Assembly (NCBI RefSeq): GCF_051622035.1
Contig: NC_135355.1
Span: forward strand, 37,801,986-37,865,985
Reading direction: 5' to 3'
DNA length: 64,000 bases
Source of the DNA: Arctopsyche grandis
Taxonomy: Eukaryota; Arthropoda; Insecta; Trichoptera; Hydropsychidae
A program made the position numbers and the translations under genes. The notes under the pieces are model-generated. The model was not told the origin of the DNA, made no database searches, and saw nothing but the letters and a program-made list of their open reading frames with translations. Below, in pieces: positions 11,201 to 22,459 of the stretch (positions are counted from its first letter, which is position 1; each line of letters opens with the position of its first letter).

Positions 11201-12640
11201 AAAGACGTTGAACTGTGGTTTTAATTATTATGTTGATGTGTTGTCAAAAATGTTGCCGAGGATTTGAAAACTATAAAATTAAAGAATCTTGAATATTTTT
11301 GACGACAATAAAAGTTTAAAATAAGTCTAAAGTTTATAATTCAGAGATGAAAAATACAGCAGACGAAGACCGGAGATTTTATGGTTGAAAAATCTGCTGG
11401 TTGTTCAATAAATTTTCAAATTAGCTATTCTGAGTAGCAATCAATAAAGTTGAAATTGCCGTAATGATAACTCACCTTCGACAAAAGACGAAGCTGGTAG
11501 AAGAAAAGGTGAAAAACTATATATTCTTGGGAAAGTCCATTATGTATGTACATACATACATATGTATAGTAGAATAGAAGACTTTAAAATATGGTTATAA
11601 TATGATAAAAATAAAAGACACAGTAAAAAAATATAAGTTTTTGGGAAAGTTAACTACATACAGTTGGATAGAAGACTTTAAAACATGGTTGTTCAAAAGG
11701 ATATTATGTTTATTTTGAAGGAACGTTTTGGAATGAGATATTTGTTTAAAAAACTGTTGATTTGAAAACTATAGAATTAAGGAATACTGAATATTTTTAA
11801 CGAATAAATAAAAATTTAATAATTGAAAGAAAAAATACAACACAAGAAGATCTGCGATGATTGAAAAATATGTTACCGATTCAATAAATTTCAAACCGCT
11901 ATTCCGAGAGCAATCAATAAAGTTGAAATCGCCGTAATGATAACTCACCTTCAACAGAAGACGTCACCGGAAGAAGAAACAGTAAATGAAGAATTATAAG
12001 TATGAAATTCGTGTGGAAATATGTAATTTTTTTTGTGGGGAAAGAATCCAAAAGTGGCACTGGATTTTTTTTTTTGTGAAAAAGTTTAGTCGGAACATTG
12101 AAAGTTTCAATGTTCTTACGAAGGTTTACTTTACCTACTGATTGAATTTAACTATTCACAGTTTCAATTTGACGCTGTAAATCATTTCTGATTAGAGGGT
12201 AGAAACATAAGGATAAAGATTTTTTAAAATAAAATGTTGGCATTCTAATCCTGGTCATATCATCGGACCTATAATATATGTAGTATTATTGTAAAAAATT
12301 TGAAACAACAATCTGGGCAATGAATAATGTATGTACATATGTTCTAACCGATGAAGGGTCTAAATAGGGCCTAGAAGGGCCAAAGTGGCCTAAATAAAAT
12401 ACAGAAAATAAAGTCCTTTCAACAAGTAAATCTCTGGTTGAACTTAAATACCAAAGAGGAACGAATGAGCTGGTCTAAATATATTTTTCTATTTATTGCA
12501 GGTAAACCCATTTTTATATTACAAATACAGTTTATACATTATCATTGAGAAATCTACTGACAAATTCGATATACAGTGATTTTTTTCCCGATAAATACAT
12601 ACATTTATACAGAATATGGAGGTGGGTAGCATATTTATAA
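11201..12640. other. AT-rich intergenic DNA with short repeated blocks
   Basis: The blocks around 11270-11500 and 11760-11980 are partial direct repeats of each other: GAAAACTATA-AATTAA, then a TCAATAAATTT segment, then GTAATGATAACTCACCTTC. They look like an old ~480-bp duplication. No gene is seen. Confidence 0.45.
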
Positions 12641-12659
12641 TAATTAACAAATTCTAGAC

Positions 12660-12875
12660 GCTCAAATTTTCGAGAAACGGGGATAGTTGCCAATTTGGTG
12701 GAACCGTTTTAACAATGAAATCAGATAAATTGGCAAACTCCGATAGGAAACTATTAACATGAAGTCACATATATCCGAGGCCTGGCCAGTAGCACCGGGC
12801 CAGGGAATAAACCCATGACACCTCAGTTGAAAGCATTATACACTAACCACTGAGTTGCTGGCTAAATGACGATGG
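12660..12875 (-). mobile_element. tRNA-derived SINE, partial
   Basis: Minus-strand copy of the SINE body (inverse of TATCAGAGTTTGCCAATTT) followed by a degenerate tRNA head with a B-box-like segment. Further along, at about 12490-12520, its 3' part keeps GGGTTTACCTG but lacks the outer stem seen in other copies. Confidence 0.65.
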
Positions 12876-13159
12876 TCCAGAAACTCGGCTCGATAATTGT
12901 ATAGAGACGCCATAAAGTGCTTATTTTGGTATTCTGGAGAATTAAATAAAATATTTGGGATTGGATGGTTGAATTAAGTTCAGTATTTGGAAAGTTTGTG
13001 TGTATACAATTTAGTATATGAGGAAGATATATACATATGATTAGGGAAGGACTTGATTATTTATGGATGCGAGGGAATCATTGAAATGTACCAAGATAAT
13101 ATTTATGTATATGAATGTAGATACACATGTGAAGAAAAGCAAGTTGTGTTGTATCATAT

Positions 13160-13630
13160 ATAATAGCCAGCAGCATAGCTCGGTCGTTAAGCTTCTGCTT
13201 AGTACCGAGAGGTACCGGGTTCGATCCCATGAGCTGACATCGATTGAAAATAATTTTTCTGAGTACATCTGTAGTGCTGCTGGTCAGATTTGGATATTTG
13301 TGACTCCAGGTCGATCGTTTCCTATCAGAGTTTGCTAATTTTCTCTGATTTCATTGTTGAAACGGTTCCCGATTAAAATTGGCTAAAAATCCTTCCTACC
13401 TACTATGTCACCACTATTTGAGTATGATTTATGTACAATAAAATATATGTACAATTCATAGATGCCTCGTTAATTTGCGAGTCTTTCAGTGTATCGTAAT
13501 TCAATGACTTGTAATTAAAATGCTGGATTGTTTGTAATTGGCCAGGAAGGCGCATTTGGGATTTACCTGTAAGGCCTTCCTGGTATATACATATATATAT
13601 TATATATATATATAAAAAATAAATAAATAA
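13160..13630 (+). mobile_element. Full-length tRNA-derived SINE with type-A hairpin tail
   Basis: The tRNA-like head has an A-box-like TAGCTCGGTCGTTAAGC and a B box GGGTTCGATCCC near 13219. The conserved body follows (TTTGTGACTCCAGGTCGATC, then TATCAGAGTTTGC), then a ~150-bp variable part. The type-A stem-loop is at 13542-13583, ending in an AT-rich, ATAAATAAATAA-type tail. Confidence 0.85.
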
Positions 13631-14224
13631 TATAATGTGTTAAATTGATGAAATTAAAAAATATTCAGAATTAAATGTAGTTCAAAATGATAATCATATA
13701 ATAAGTATTCGTTATTGACAGCGATAGTCATCATTGGAAAATATTGTCTAATGCTTCTGAATTAGTACAAAATAATATGTCAAGATCGTGTTAACAGTTT
13801 AAGCAAACAAATTAGCGTATGAATGCAAAGCAAAATTACAAACAAATTATGAAAGACAATGTCTTCTATTGATATTTTAAAATATAATTAGAAGTATTTG
13901 GACTTTTATTTAATTCGATTTCAAAATATATCTGAAAGAAAAACGCAAATGGCGAGCGAAAGGTGTATTTATCCATACGTAAACTAATTGTACTGCCATC
14001 ATTATAAACATACTAATAAATTCAAGTGATTCGACCGTAATCCATATTTCAAGTATAAGTAAACACTTTTGGAAATACTGGTTTTCGAGTGAACGACCAT
14101 GCTTTTTTTCCACATATGTATAAGTATTTTTATACCAAACATGGTTTTATCATTCTTTAATAAATTATGCTGAAAGAAAAGCGTTCTTGATTCAGAATCC
14201 ATACTCTCCATAGATGTGTATGGC

Positions 14225-14263
14225 TTGGAAGGTGCATTGGGATAGCCTGTTAATTCTTCCTGG
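14225..14263 (+). repeat. Degenerate type-A hairpin tail
   Basis: GGAAGG, a GCATTGGGATAGCCTG loop and CTTCCTGG are recognisable, but the left arm has lost pairing positions. No tRNA head is attached. It is an old hairpin-only copy. Confidence 0.5.
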
Positions 14264-15381
14264 TTTAATTAAAAATATATATGTCTGTATATACTTCTAT
14301 ACACACTTAAAATTCAATCGTCCAGTCTAACTACTTTTAAAATTAACGTCAGGATGTGTAAAATATAAAAGCAGTTTTCTCGCCGATGATACCTTGACAC
14401 GATTCTACGAGAACTACATGCAATTTTATGTGATTTTTCTTGCTTAGTTAGATCGCTTTAATCTAATGATGACATGTTGAAAAATTTCACAATACTACTC
14501 GTTTTTTTATATAATACAATATAATACGTGCCTCCGAGAAACTACTGCTGTAAATTTAATATGTATATCGTGTATGTTAAACAGAAATTTAATTATAATA
14601 CACATGTATGTATGTAGATATATCGATTGATTTATTTGCCACTTTAATCTTATAGTGCTGTAATTAAATAAATAAATTATTTACAGGATATTATGGCTTC
14701 ATCTTGAGAACATCTTTTAGATAATACTAGTCGGTTGCACGTATTACGTGATATTGTATAAACTGAATTAACTAACCGGCAGTTCACATTTAACTCGTTC
14801 TATTCAGTTAGTGTGTCGACGGGTTGCATGCACGCGGATTTGAAGATGACTCTCCAATTATTTATCGATGATCAAATTAAATTGCACATGCGGACATAAT
14901 GTGCGAAAACTAATCAAATTTCGAAGTGATTGGATATTTCGTAATTTATTTTTAAAGCACGCATATTCGAAATGTCGCTTACGACAAATTATTGCACTGT
15001 AAAATATCACATCTTAACTTGACGTTAAATGTTCTTTGAATTATATATTTTTTTAAATTGCGTCGAAAGTGAAAGCATCTTCTTGAGTTTTCTTTTGAAA
15101 ATTTACATTTTATATGTCGAAAATTTTTTACGATCAATATATATTTAAGATGGTTCAATATATTATGAGATCATTGATAAAGTCTAGCTTACATTTGATG
15201 TGCTTTTAATACTGTTTGCCTTGAACTAGTTTTTAATTACAGACAAATTGAATTATTCAATCTACAATTTATTTTGTTAACTAACTGAAGTTGCTAGATG
15301 ATGAAAGTTAAAAAAAAATTGTCTACAGTCTTAATTAAGATGCCATTAGAAAATTGAGTATTTATTTGCAGTGTCCAGTCA

Positions 15382-16211
15382 AAACCACACCGACAAAAGA
15401 GCGCAACGAATATATGAAAAATTAAAATATAGTATAAGTCAGTGGGTAGCGTATAATTCTTTCAACTGTGGTCATGGGTTCGTTCTCTAGCCCACTGCTG
15501 CTGGGCAAACCTTGGATATATGACTCCAGATCAATTGTTTCCTATCAGAGTTTTCAGATTTATCTGATTTCACTGAAACTATTTGTCCTATTTCTCGTAA
15601 AAATTCGAGCTATCAGCATCTCAAATTTGCCGATTTATTAAATGCCACAAAAATGTTTGTCAAATTTATTCATAGATGTCTCTCGTAAAACTCCAGCTTA
15701 TAGTATTAAGAATTTGCTGATATATAACAATTCTGTAAAAATGCTTGTCAAATTTATCCATAGTATTATATATGTATATGTGAGATGCTTTATAAAATTG
15801 CTGTATAAATTTGTATCGATGTTTATAATTGACCGCAGGAAGACGCATTGGGGTTTAGCTGTTAGGCCTTCCTAGTATATATTTGAGTAAAGCGATAATC
15901 GTTATTTGATCTTGAAATAGTCTTGATCGTTGAAGATATGATGGTCCTAGATACATACATAGAGTCATGGTCGATATTAAGCACAACATGATTTATTGTT
16001 TATTGAAAAGGAACGTCGAAAAAACGACAATATTTATGTATTTAAACTCATTTTAAACTATAATATAATATATTTTATTTTTCATAATCATAAATAATTC
16101 AAATTTTATGACTAAAATTTGAAAACACATCATTATTAATGATATTTTATTTTTTTTATATATATACCCGTTGCGTGCTTTTGACGTCGCGCTCTTTTGT
16201 CAGCGCGGTTT
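15382..16211. mobile_element. TIR element containing a SINE
   Basis: A 27-bp segment at 15382-15408 (AACCACACCGACAAAAGAGC and on) recurs inverted at 16185-16211 with about five mismatches. The interior holds a SINE (15425-15900) and otherwise AT-rich non-coding DNA. The terminal sequence resembles that of the element at 17169-17480, so both probably belong to one non-autonomous DNA-transposon family. Confidence 0.55.
15425..15900 (+). mobile_element. tRNA-derived SINE with degenerate hairpin tail
   Basis: The head keeps a B-box relative (GGGTTCGTTCTC) near 15477, and the body keeps ATGACTCCAGATCAATTGT and TATCAGAGTTT. An internal segment ending in TTTGTCAAATTTAT is duplicated (about 15655 and 15746). 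The terminal stem-loop at 15835-15875 is diverged (GCAGGAAGAC against GCCTTCCTAG). Confidence 0.7.
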
Positions 16212-17168
16212 CATCTCGCGCGCTGTATTTCATCTAAGTCGGGGTACTGTATTTGCATAGCTTGCGTATGTATAGATGAGTACAAATTAAATCATTTAAA
16301 AATCTTGAAAAATATACATATGTACATATAAACAATATTAAAGTAGATATTAAATATGTGTATAAATTACAAATTTTTGGAATTGTGACATATTTGATTA
16401 TATTACGAATTTAAAGTTTGTCTCGTGCGCTTTCTACTGATGTAATAAAAATCGGAATTTTTTCAATAATTAAGAGGTTATTCTCAATAATTATTTCCGG
16501 TTATTATACAATTTTTTTAAGCAGGTCTTGTTATAAAGAGATAATTTCCAATGACATGTCACGATTTTATGGACACGAAACATTGTTAGTATTTGGAAAG
16601 GTTTTGTTTTAAGTGAACGTTGTCCATTCAAAGATTGTTTTAACGAGATCAATTACAAAACACGATATTTTACGATCTATTTATCTACGATGGCATTTCG
16701 TTTAGTCGAAAGAGGAAGTATGGAAGATTGACGAAAGTGGACAAAACCGGCGCGCGCAAGTCATAATTTGCTAACCAGATCCAGTTACATATGTACAACG
16801 GTTAGTGATGTTCAATTATGTATGTAGTAAATGATTAATATTTATGGCAGGTCAAAGACGAAAAGTCAAACGACGTGTTTTATTTCACACTTTCCACTCT
16901 TGGGCTTGTTGTATTCTTAGTTTCACTTAAAAATTTTATTGATTTCTATCAAGAAAATTTTGCAACGATCATCTGTTCTTATGAAAACAACGATTCTTTA
17001 AAATATTACTTATTTAACAATGCCTGACAAATTATTTGAGTAGTATATTTTTATCGTCAAAAGTAACAAATATTATATAATAATTGATCATATGTAATAC
17101 CCACGTGTGTACATATGTATATGAATAGATTCATGGACAATTACTTGAAAAAAATGTACATATATGTG

Positions 17169-17480
17169 GCACCCCAACAAAACCACGCACGACAAAACCG
17201 CGCACGACAACGTAGCCGCACAGGACAAAATTAATTTTCTATGTATTATATTTCATATCTGAAAAATCATTAAATAATTAGAGAAATTAAATAATGTTCT
17301 GAAGAAAAATTCAAGATTTAACAAATTGATTGCTTTAAAACTGAAAACATTAATACAATATGATATTTCAATTATTTTCAATATTCATCAACAACCTCGG
17401 TCAAACTAATTGTTATTTAATTTAGTTATATGTTGCGTGGCATTGTCGGCGCGGCATTGTCGTACGTGGTTTGTCGGGTC
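17169..17480. mobile_element. Non-autonomous TIR element (MITE)
   Basis: The ends are ~45-bp imperfect inverted repeats built from ACGACAA units (left ACCACGCACGACAAAACCGC, right complement near 17440-17480). The ~230-bp interior is AT-rich and non-coding. A clean target duplication could not be defined. Confidence 0.6.
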
Positions 17481-17794
17481 ACATGTACATACGAGTATGT
17501 ATGTACATATAACTGGTTGGTTTGGTGAGAAATTCTCACCGAAATTAGCTTCAATGTTCCGACCCAACTTAGGTACATTAGATGCCGAAGTTTGTTCTCT
17601 TCTCCCGTGGCACGTACCAATTTGATGACTTCATCATCTGTTGCAAGGGATATCAAGCTCTTCAACAAGATTTCCGTTTAGATTTGTTTTTATCTAAAAT
17701 ATGCTGATCTGTTTGAGGAATTACTTAGCTATTTTTTTATTTGATCAGTAACTTATTTTGATTTGGGCAGTGAATAGATGATCAGTAACACCGC

Positions 17795-17974
17795 GTTGAC
17801 ACAATTCGAGTAGCTTGGAGATCCAACACATTAAAAAACGGTTGTATTACATGTAGCCACGCTGCGAGTAACGTCCAAGATATTCGTCCAAATTCGGCAA
17901 AGATATTCGTTCTAGATATTCGTCCAAGATATTTGTCCAAGCTACTTTGTCCAAGGTTCTCGCATTGTGTCAAC
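17795..17974. mobile_element. 180-bp MITE with internal tandem repeats
   Basis: The termini are inverted: GTTGACACAATTCGAG at the left and CTCGCATTGTGTCAAC at the right (15 of 16 match). The interior carries about four copies of an AGATATTCGTCCAA-like 14-mer. Confidence 0.7.
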
Positions 17975-18005
17975 CTGGTATAAAGGTGGAAACACAAAAA
18001 GGTAC

Positions 18006-18058
18006 GCAGCAAGTGTTTTTTTTACATAGTTTTGCACATGTAAAAAAAACGCTGCTAA
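18006..18058. repeat. Short palindrome with T8/A8 arms
   Basis: GCAGCAAGTGTTTTTTTTACAT pairs with ATGTAAAAAAAACGCTGC around a 10-nt loop. It may be a fragment of a foldback element. Confidence 0.5.
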
Positions 18059-18059
18059 G

Positions 18060-19196
18060 TCAAATCTGCACCATCACGCATCGTCGCAAATCTAACCCCC
18101 TGGAGTGCTTTCAGTGATACTTTATTATTATATTGACATCGATTTGGCAGTGATCAATAACGGCGATTCCCACATTTGCAGAAATAATAAGATCGGACGA
18201 ATTAGTAGGGATGTGAATACACGCCTATCACAACTAGAGTTCAGCTACGCGTCCCGTGCCCCACTTTATAGTGTGTTCTTACCATTAGCTATATTATCAG
18301 TCGCTGACTGTTTGACTTTTGTCTGTTAAAAAATACTGAAAACAATAAGCGGTTTACTGACCGTTAAACAGTAAATTTTCGTAAAAGTAACTGACCGTTT
18401 ATTGAAAAAAATTGTGGCCGACTTTTTTACTCATTTTCACAACTCTTCATAAATACTGTAAAAAATTCAAATCGTCGGTCATTACCAGCAATCTACAATA
18501 CGTATTGCAATTCGAAAAATTTTCATTATCTTTCCCTAATGACAGAGTTTGTACGTAAATGTTTACGTGGATTTTCGAAGTATAGTTTCGAGCTTAATTT
18601 GGAGCACGAGCACCTCCCATTGTCCACTGCTGTTGCAAAAGCTTCGTCGATACAATTACAGGTCTCTTTTCGGTGTCGCTTTTATTATTACATTTATGTT
18701 TGAAATCATTCGAATAGACACGATTTTGCCGGTAAAAAGGCGATTGTGCAATTGGCATTGGTGTGTGTGTTTGTGTGTATGCTCAGGTCAGAACGCATTG
18801 ACACTGTACAAAAGGCACCTTTGTTGGTAATCTTCTGCACACATCTTCGGACATTTCCAGTTTCACTCGCATGCTGTATGTTAATGGCGTCGTCGGTGAT
18901 TGATGGTGAGCAGCATCCCATAATTAGCATTGCGTTTCCTATGCCGCACGATAATTTACCATTTCATTGCAGGTTTGCAAAATTTCACCGCAATTCGCGA
19001 GATTATAATTTTTTCTTCTTTTTTAATTCGTTATATCGGTATTTTTTTGCAGCCCTGATTATTATGCCATATTATGAAAGTATACTATCACCAGTGGCGT
19101 GCCGTGAGTTTTAAAACAGGGGATTAGGCTTGGACCTAATAATCTTGAAGTTATGAGTATAATGAAGTTATGACATATCATAATATATCAATGTAT
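18060..19196. other. Intergenic DNA with a possible hAT terminus
   Basis: No gene recognised. Around 18540-18970 the base composition is less AT-rich, with overlapping short ORFs on both strands but no domain. CAGTGGCGTGCCGTGAG from 19092 resembles hAT terminal repeats; no partner end was seen. The segment near 18150-18240 recurs in part at 21394-21500 and 59935-59985. Confidence 0.35.
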
Positions 19197-20500
19197 CTTG
19201 TTTGCAGACGACGTTAAACTATTCTTTGCTGTTAAGGATGAGAGGCAAGCCTCTCTCCTTCAAGCTGATATTAACGCTGTTTTAGAGTTCAGTTCCAGTT
19301 TAGGGCTTGAACTGAATACTAGTAAATGTGCCATTATGAGTTATGGACGTGCGAATTCGCTCTATTGTCACGGATATTCCATTGGTTCCGTATTGTTGAA
19401 GCGCGTGGAATCAATGGTCGACTTGGGTATCACTTTTCACAATTCACCTTTCACAACCACATCAAGACAATCGCTGACGTTTCCTTTCGTCGACTTGGAT
19501 TTGTCTTGAGATATGCTAGATTATTCTCCAACCCCTTGTTTCTCGCTTGCTTTTCAACTCGCTTGTTAGAAGTAAGCTAGAGTATAATGCAATTGTGTGG
19601 AATCCGCATGAAGCAAACTACTCTCTTATTATAGAAAAAGTGCAAAAAGCATTTCTTCGTTTTCTTTATAAGAAAGAGTATGGGTACTACCCATATCTCT
19701 ATCCTACTCTTTTCCTTTTGGGCATGCTTGGGTATAATTCCCTTGAACTTCGGAGAAACTTCTCGTTAATTCGTTTCGTTCTCCAGCTATTGCGTGGTTA
19801 ATACGTCATGCCCGTTGTTGCTGGAACAGTTGGGACTTTATGTCCCTAATAATTATGTGCGTGGTAGACATCATCATTTGATGGTTGCACCTGCTGCTCG
19901 CACAGTCCTTTTTCGAATGGCTCCTATTCCAAGAGCTATTCGACTTCTCAATGAAATCGTTGCTGCTGTCCCTGAATGTGATATTTTCCACCTTGGGAAG
20001 CGTAGATTATCGGATATTATTTTAACATATTTATCTGGTAACCTGTGCTCATCATTACTTTCTTAATTTGAATGTGATGAATGAGTGGAATCTTAATCTA
20101 CTCTCTTCCATTTGGGCCTCGCTGTGATTTTATTTTTATTTATATTTTGTTTTATTTTATTTTACTTTTTCTTTCTCCTTTGTATATTTTTATATACTAT
20201 TTTAATTTTGTTCAGTGTAAACAAAGAATGGGATTTATGGATTTTATTTTTAATTTTTACACTTTTGCTATTTTTTTTCTCTCTGAATGATGTATTATTT
20301 TCCTTTTGTTACTTTTTTTTTATTATTTTATTTTACCATGTTTTCTGCTTTTGCTTTTTTCCTTTATTTACAGTTTACTTGTTTTTATATCATGTTTTTA
20401 TATCTTTTTCAAATGTAGGCCATTGTGGCGCATTAGGTTCTTCCTGTAATGCCACAATGGTCCAAAACTATTAAATAAATAAATATAATAAATAAATGTA
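19197..20500 (+). mobile_element. LINE-B: 5'-truncated non-LTR retrotransposon with complete 3' end
   Basis: The copy starts inside the reverse-transcriptase catalytic motif (LFADDVKLFF), so it is 5'-truncated. The frame then shows INAVLEFSSSLGLELNTSKC, a YARLFSNP segment, SLVRSKLEYNAIVWNPHEAN, LGMLGYNSLELRR and RMAPIPRAIRLLN, ending at about 20066. At least three frameshifts (near 19440, 19545 and 19795) make it a pseudogene. A T-rich 3' UTR follows, then the type-B stem-loop at 20418-20463 and a TAAATAAATAAA tail. It is probably of the jockey/CR1 group; the clade is uncertain. Confidence 0.8.
20418..20463 (+). repeat. Type-B 3' hairpin of LINE-B
   Basis: Arms GGCCATTGTGGC and GCCACAATGGTCC flank GCATTAGGTTCTTCCTGTAAT. 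The loop aligns with the type-A loop although the arms are entirely different. Confidence 0.85.
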
Positions 20501-20639
20501 ATAATAAAAATCAATTAAGAAATAAATATATATAATATGATGACAATAATAATATATATACATAAAATAATTATAATAAAACTGAATAATAATAATAATA
20601 GTAATAAATAATAAGTAATAAGTAATAATAATAAGACAG

Positions 20640-20835
20640 TCAATTTATGGTGGAACATACAGAGAAGAGCAGAAATTAGAAAACGCAGCAGCAAGCAATA
20701 CACGACGACGTAGGGAGGCCGCTCTTATTCTGAGAATGGTCTCAATGTGAGGCACGTTGCAACCCCTCGGTAGATCGAAGAGAGCCCGGTAGCAGTTGTA
20801 ATTTACCTCTTTATCCTGTTCATTGACTCCTGCTG
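20640..20835 (-). mobile_element. LINE fragment (DIERQRRA type), minus strand
   Basis: The minus strand reads VNYNCYRALFDLPRGCN, then ILRMRAASLRRR, matching 10415-10560. An AAT-rich repeat lies on its 3' side. Confidence 0.65.
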
Positions 20836-21584
20836 ATATTTCTTATCCTAGTAATTATTGGGAGTGTTAAGTATCCTACATTCCTTAATAACATATTGTT
20901 TATCTTCAAAACTTAATATTCTGAATGGTTTGTTGAAGTTAAAGTCGATTGAAAATGCAACATTCCAAGGCCTCGTAATTAGTTTTTGCGCGCTCCACAG
21001 TGATTTTTTCTGCGGGAATCGTTTCGCGAGTTGAGTCCCTTGCTATATTTTTACTCAAAAAGCTTTATGTAAATGTGTGTTATTTTAATTAAAAAAAATA
21101 GTTCAGAATGACGATTGACTGACACAAATTAGAATATTTTTAATAAAAATTCCATAAATGCTTGAAAAGTTGAGTAAATTAAAAAATGTTTTGTCTTTGA
21201 CGGAACGCCTATACATAATAATTCGAAAATTTACAGGTATTTACCAATGGCGAAATTTTGTCAATTTACTGGTTAATTATAAATCCCTATCACATATATT
21301 TGATTTTTATTATCAACTCTTTGTTTATATTTTTAGAACTAGGAAATCACCAAATAGAAATTTTTGGTGATATCACATTATATTATTGGTTTGACAGTGA
21401 TCGACATCGATCAACGGCGATTTCCATATTTGAAGAAATGTAGGAGAAACTTGTCGAAATAATAAGATCGTATGAATTAATAATGGCATGAAGACACGCC
21501 TATCACATCTGAAGGAACGCTCTTCCTAGCTGGAAGTCACGAAGACTAAAAAAGACCCTTGGAAAAAGAACATGTACCGCATGC

Positions 21585-21872
21585 CTCTCAGTGTGTAGCA
21601 CAAACCTCATCCATCTCACTCCATACATTTTTTTCTAACTTTATTCACCAATCTTTTCATCCTTTTACATTCTCCCGGGTAGCATTAAAGCACTTCTTTT
21701 GTCCACCGTTTTCATACTTCTCACCTACATACATACGTACTACGTTTCCTATCTCTCCTCATAATGTCATACATACAAAATTCTATGCTTCCTTGAGTGC
21801 ATTGAACTTTGTGTAACATTTGGGTGTTCAATTTCTACGCTTCACATCCACAAGTCATCACCAGACTTAGGC
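21585..21872 (-). mobile_element. Decayed RTE-type LINE fragment
   Basis: The plus-strand sequence corresponds to the antisense of the C-terminal region of the RTE ORF at 41560-43147. The shared antisense landmarks are the GCATTGAACTTTGTGTAA and CACATCCACAAGTCATCACC segments. It has many indels and no open frame. Confidence 0.55.
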
Positions 21873-21932
21873 GGCAAGGATACTGCCATAAAATAACAAT
21901 AGACCTCTCCATTGTTTGAGAAAACAGGAGAG

Positions 21933-22094
21933 AAAAAAAAAAAGTTTGACAATAGTGAACCATTTTTTTTAGCCATTGAGCATCGTGTCGGCCGGTCTCT
22001 GGTCTTCACCAGAGATCGGCGGCCGATGATCCTTTTATGCACAAAAAATGGTCCACTATTGTCAACATTTTTTTTAGTTCCCTTTCTTTTTTAG
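21933..22094. repeat. Large palindrome (foldback element)
   Basis: Two ~75-bp arms meet at TCTCTGGTCTTCACCAGAGA. The outer parts are TTGACAATAGTGAACCATTTT and its complement AAAATGGTCCACTATTGTCAA. A diverged half copy (CACCAGAGATCGGCGGAC through TGGTTCACTATTTTCAAC) is at 22301-22361, so this is a dispersed family. Confidence 0.7.
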
Positions 22095-22459
22095 GGTAGA
22101 ACTTTGTTTCTACTGTTATTTTATGGCGGCATCCTCTTTAGTCATCACTAAAGAACGGACCGGAAGCGTGCCGTTCATTGTTAAGTGTTGCTGTGCTTTG
22201 TTCAATTTTATGAAGAACCTTTTTTGTTGCACTCTAGCTTTGTAAATAGACCCAAAATGTCCTGATTCCTGGAAAAAGCACGCTTCCTATCCGCCCTGTA
22301 GTCGTCACCAGAGATCGGCGGACAAGTTGGTTTTGCTCATAAAAATGGTTCACTATTTTCAACCTTTTTTTGCAATCTTTCTTTGTAGGACAGTATTAAA
22401 CCATTTTTTGTGGGTAGAAGCAACTTGTCCACAGATCTCTGATCATCACTGACAAAGCG

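Noticed and set aside
18549..19114. Overlapping ORFs of 93-122 codons as a gene
   Set aside because: Open frames occur on both strands without recognisable motif. Slightly higher GC alone explains them.
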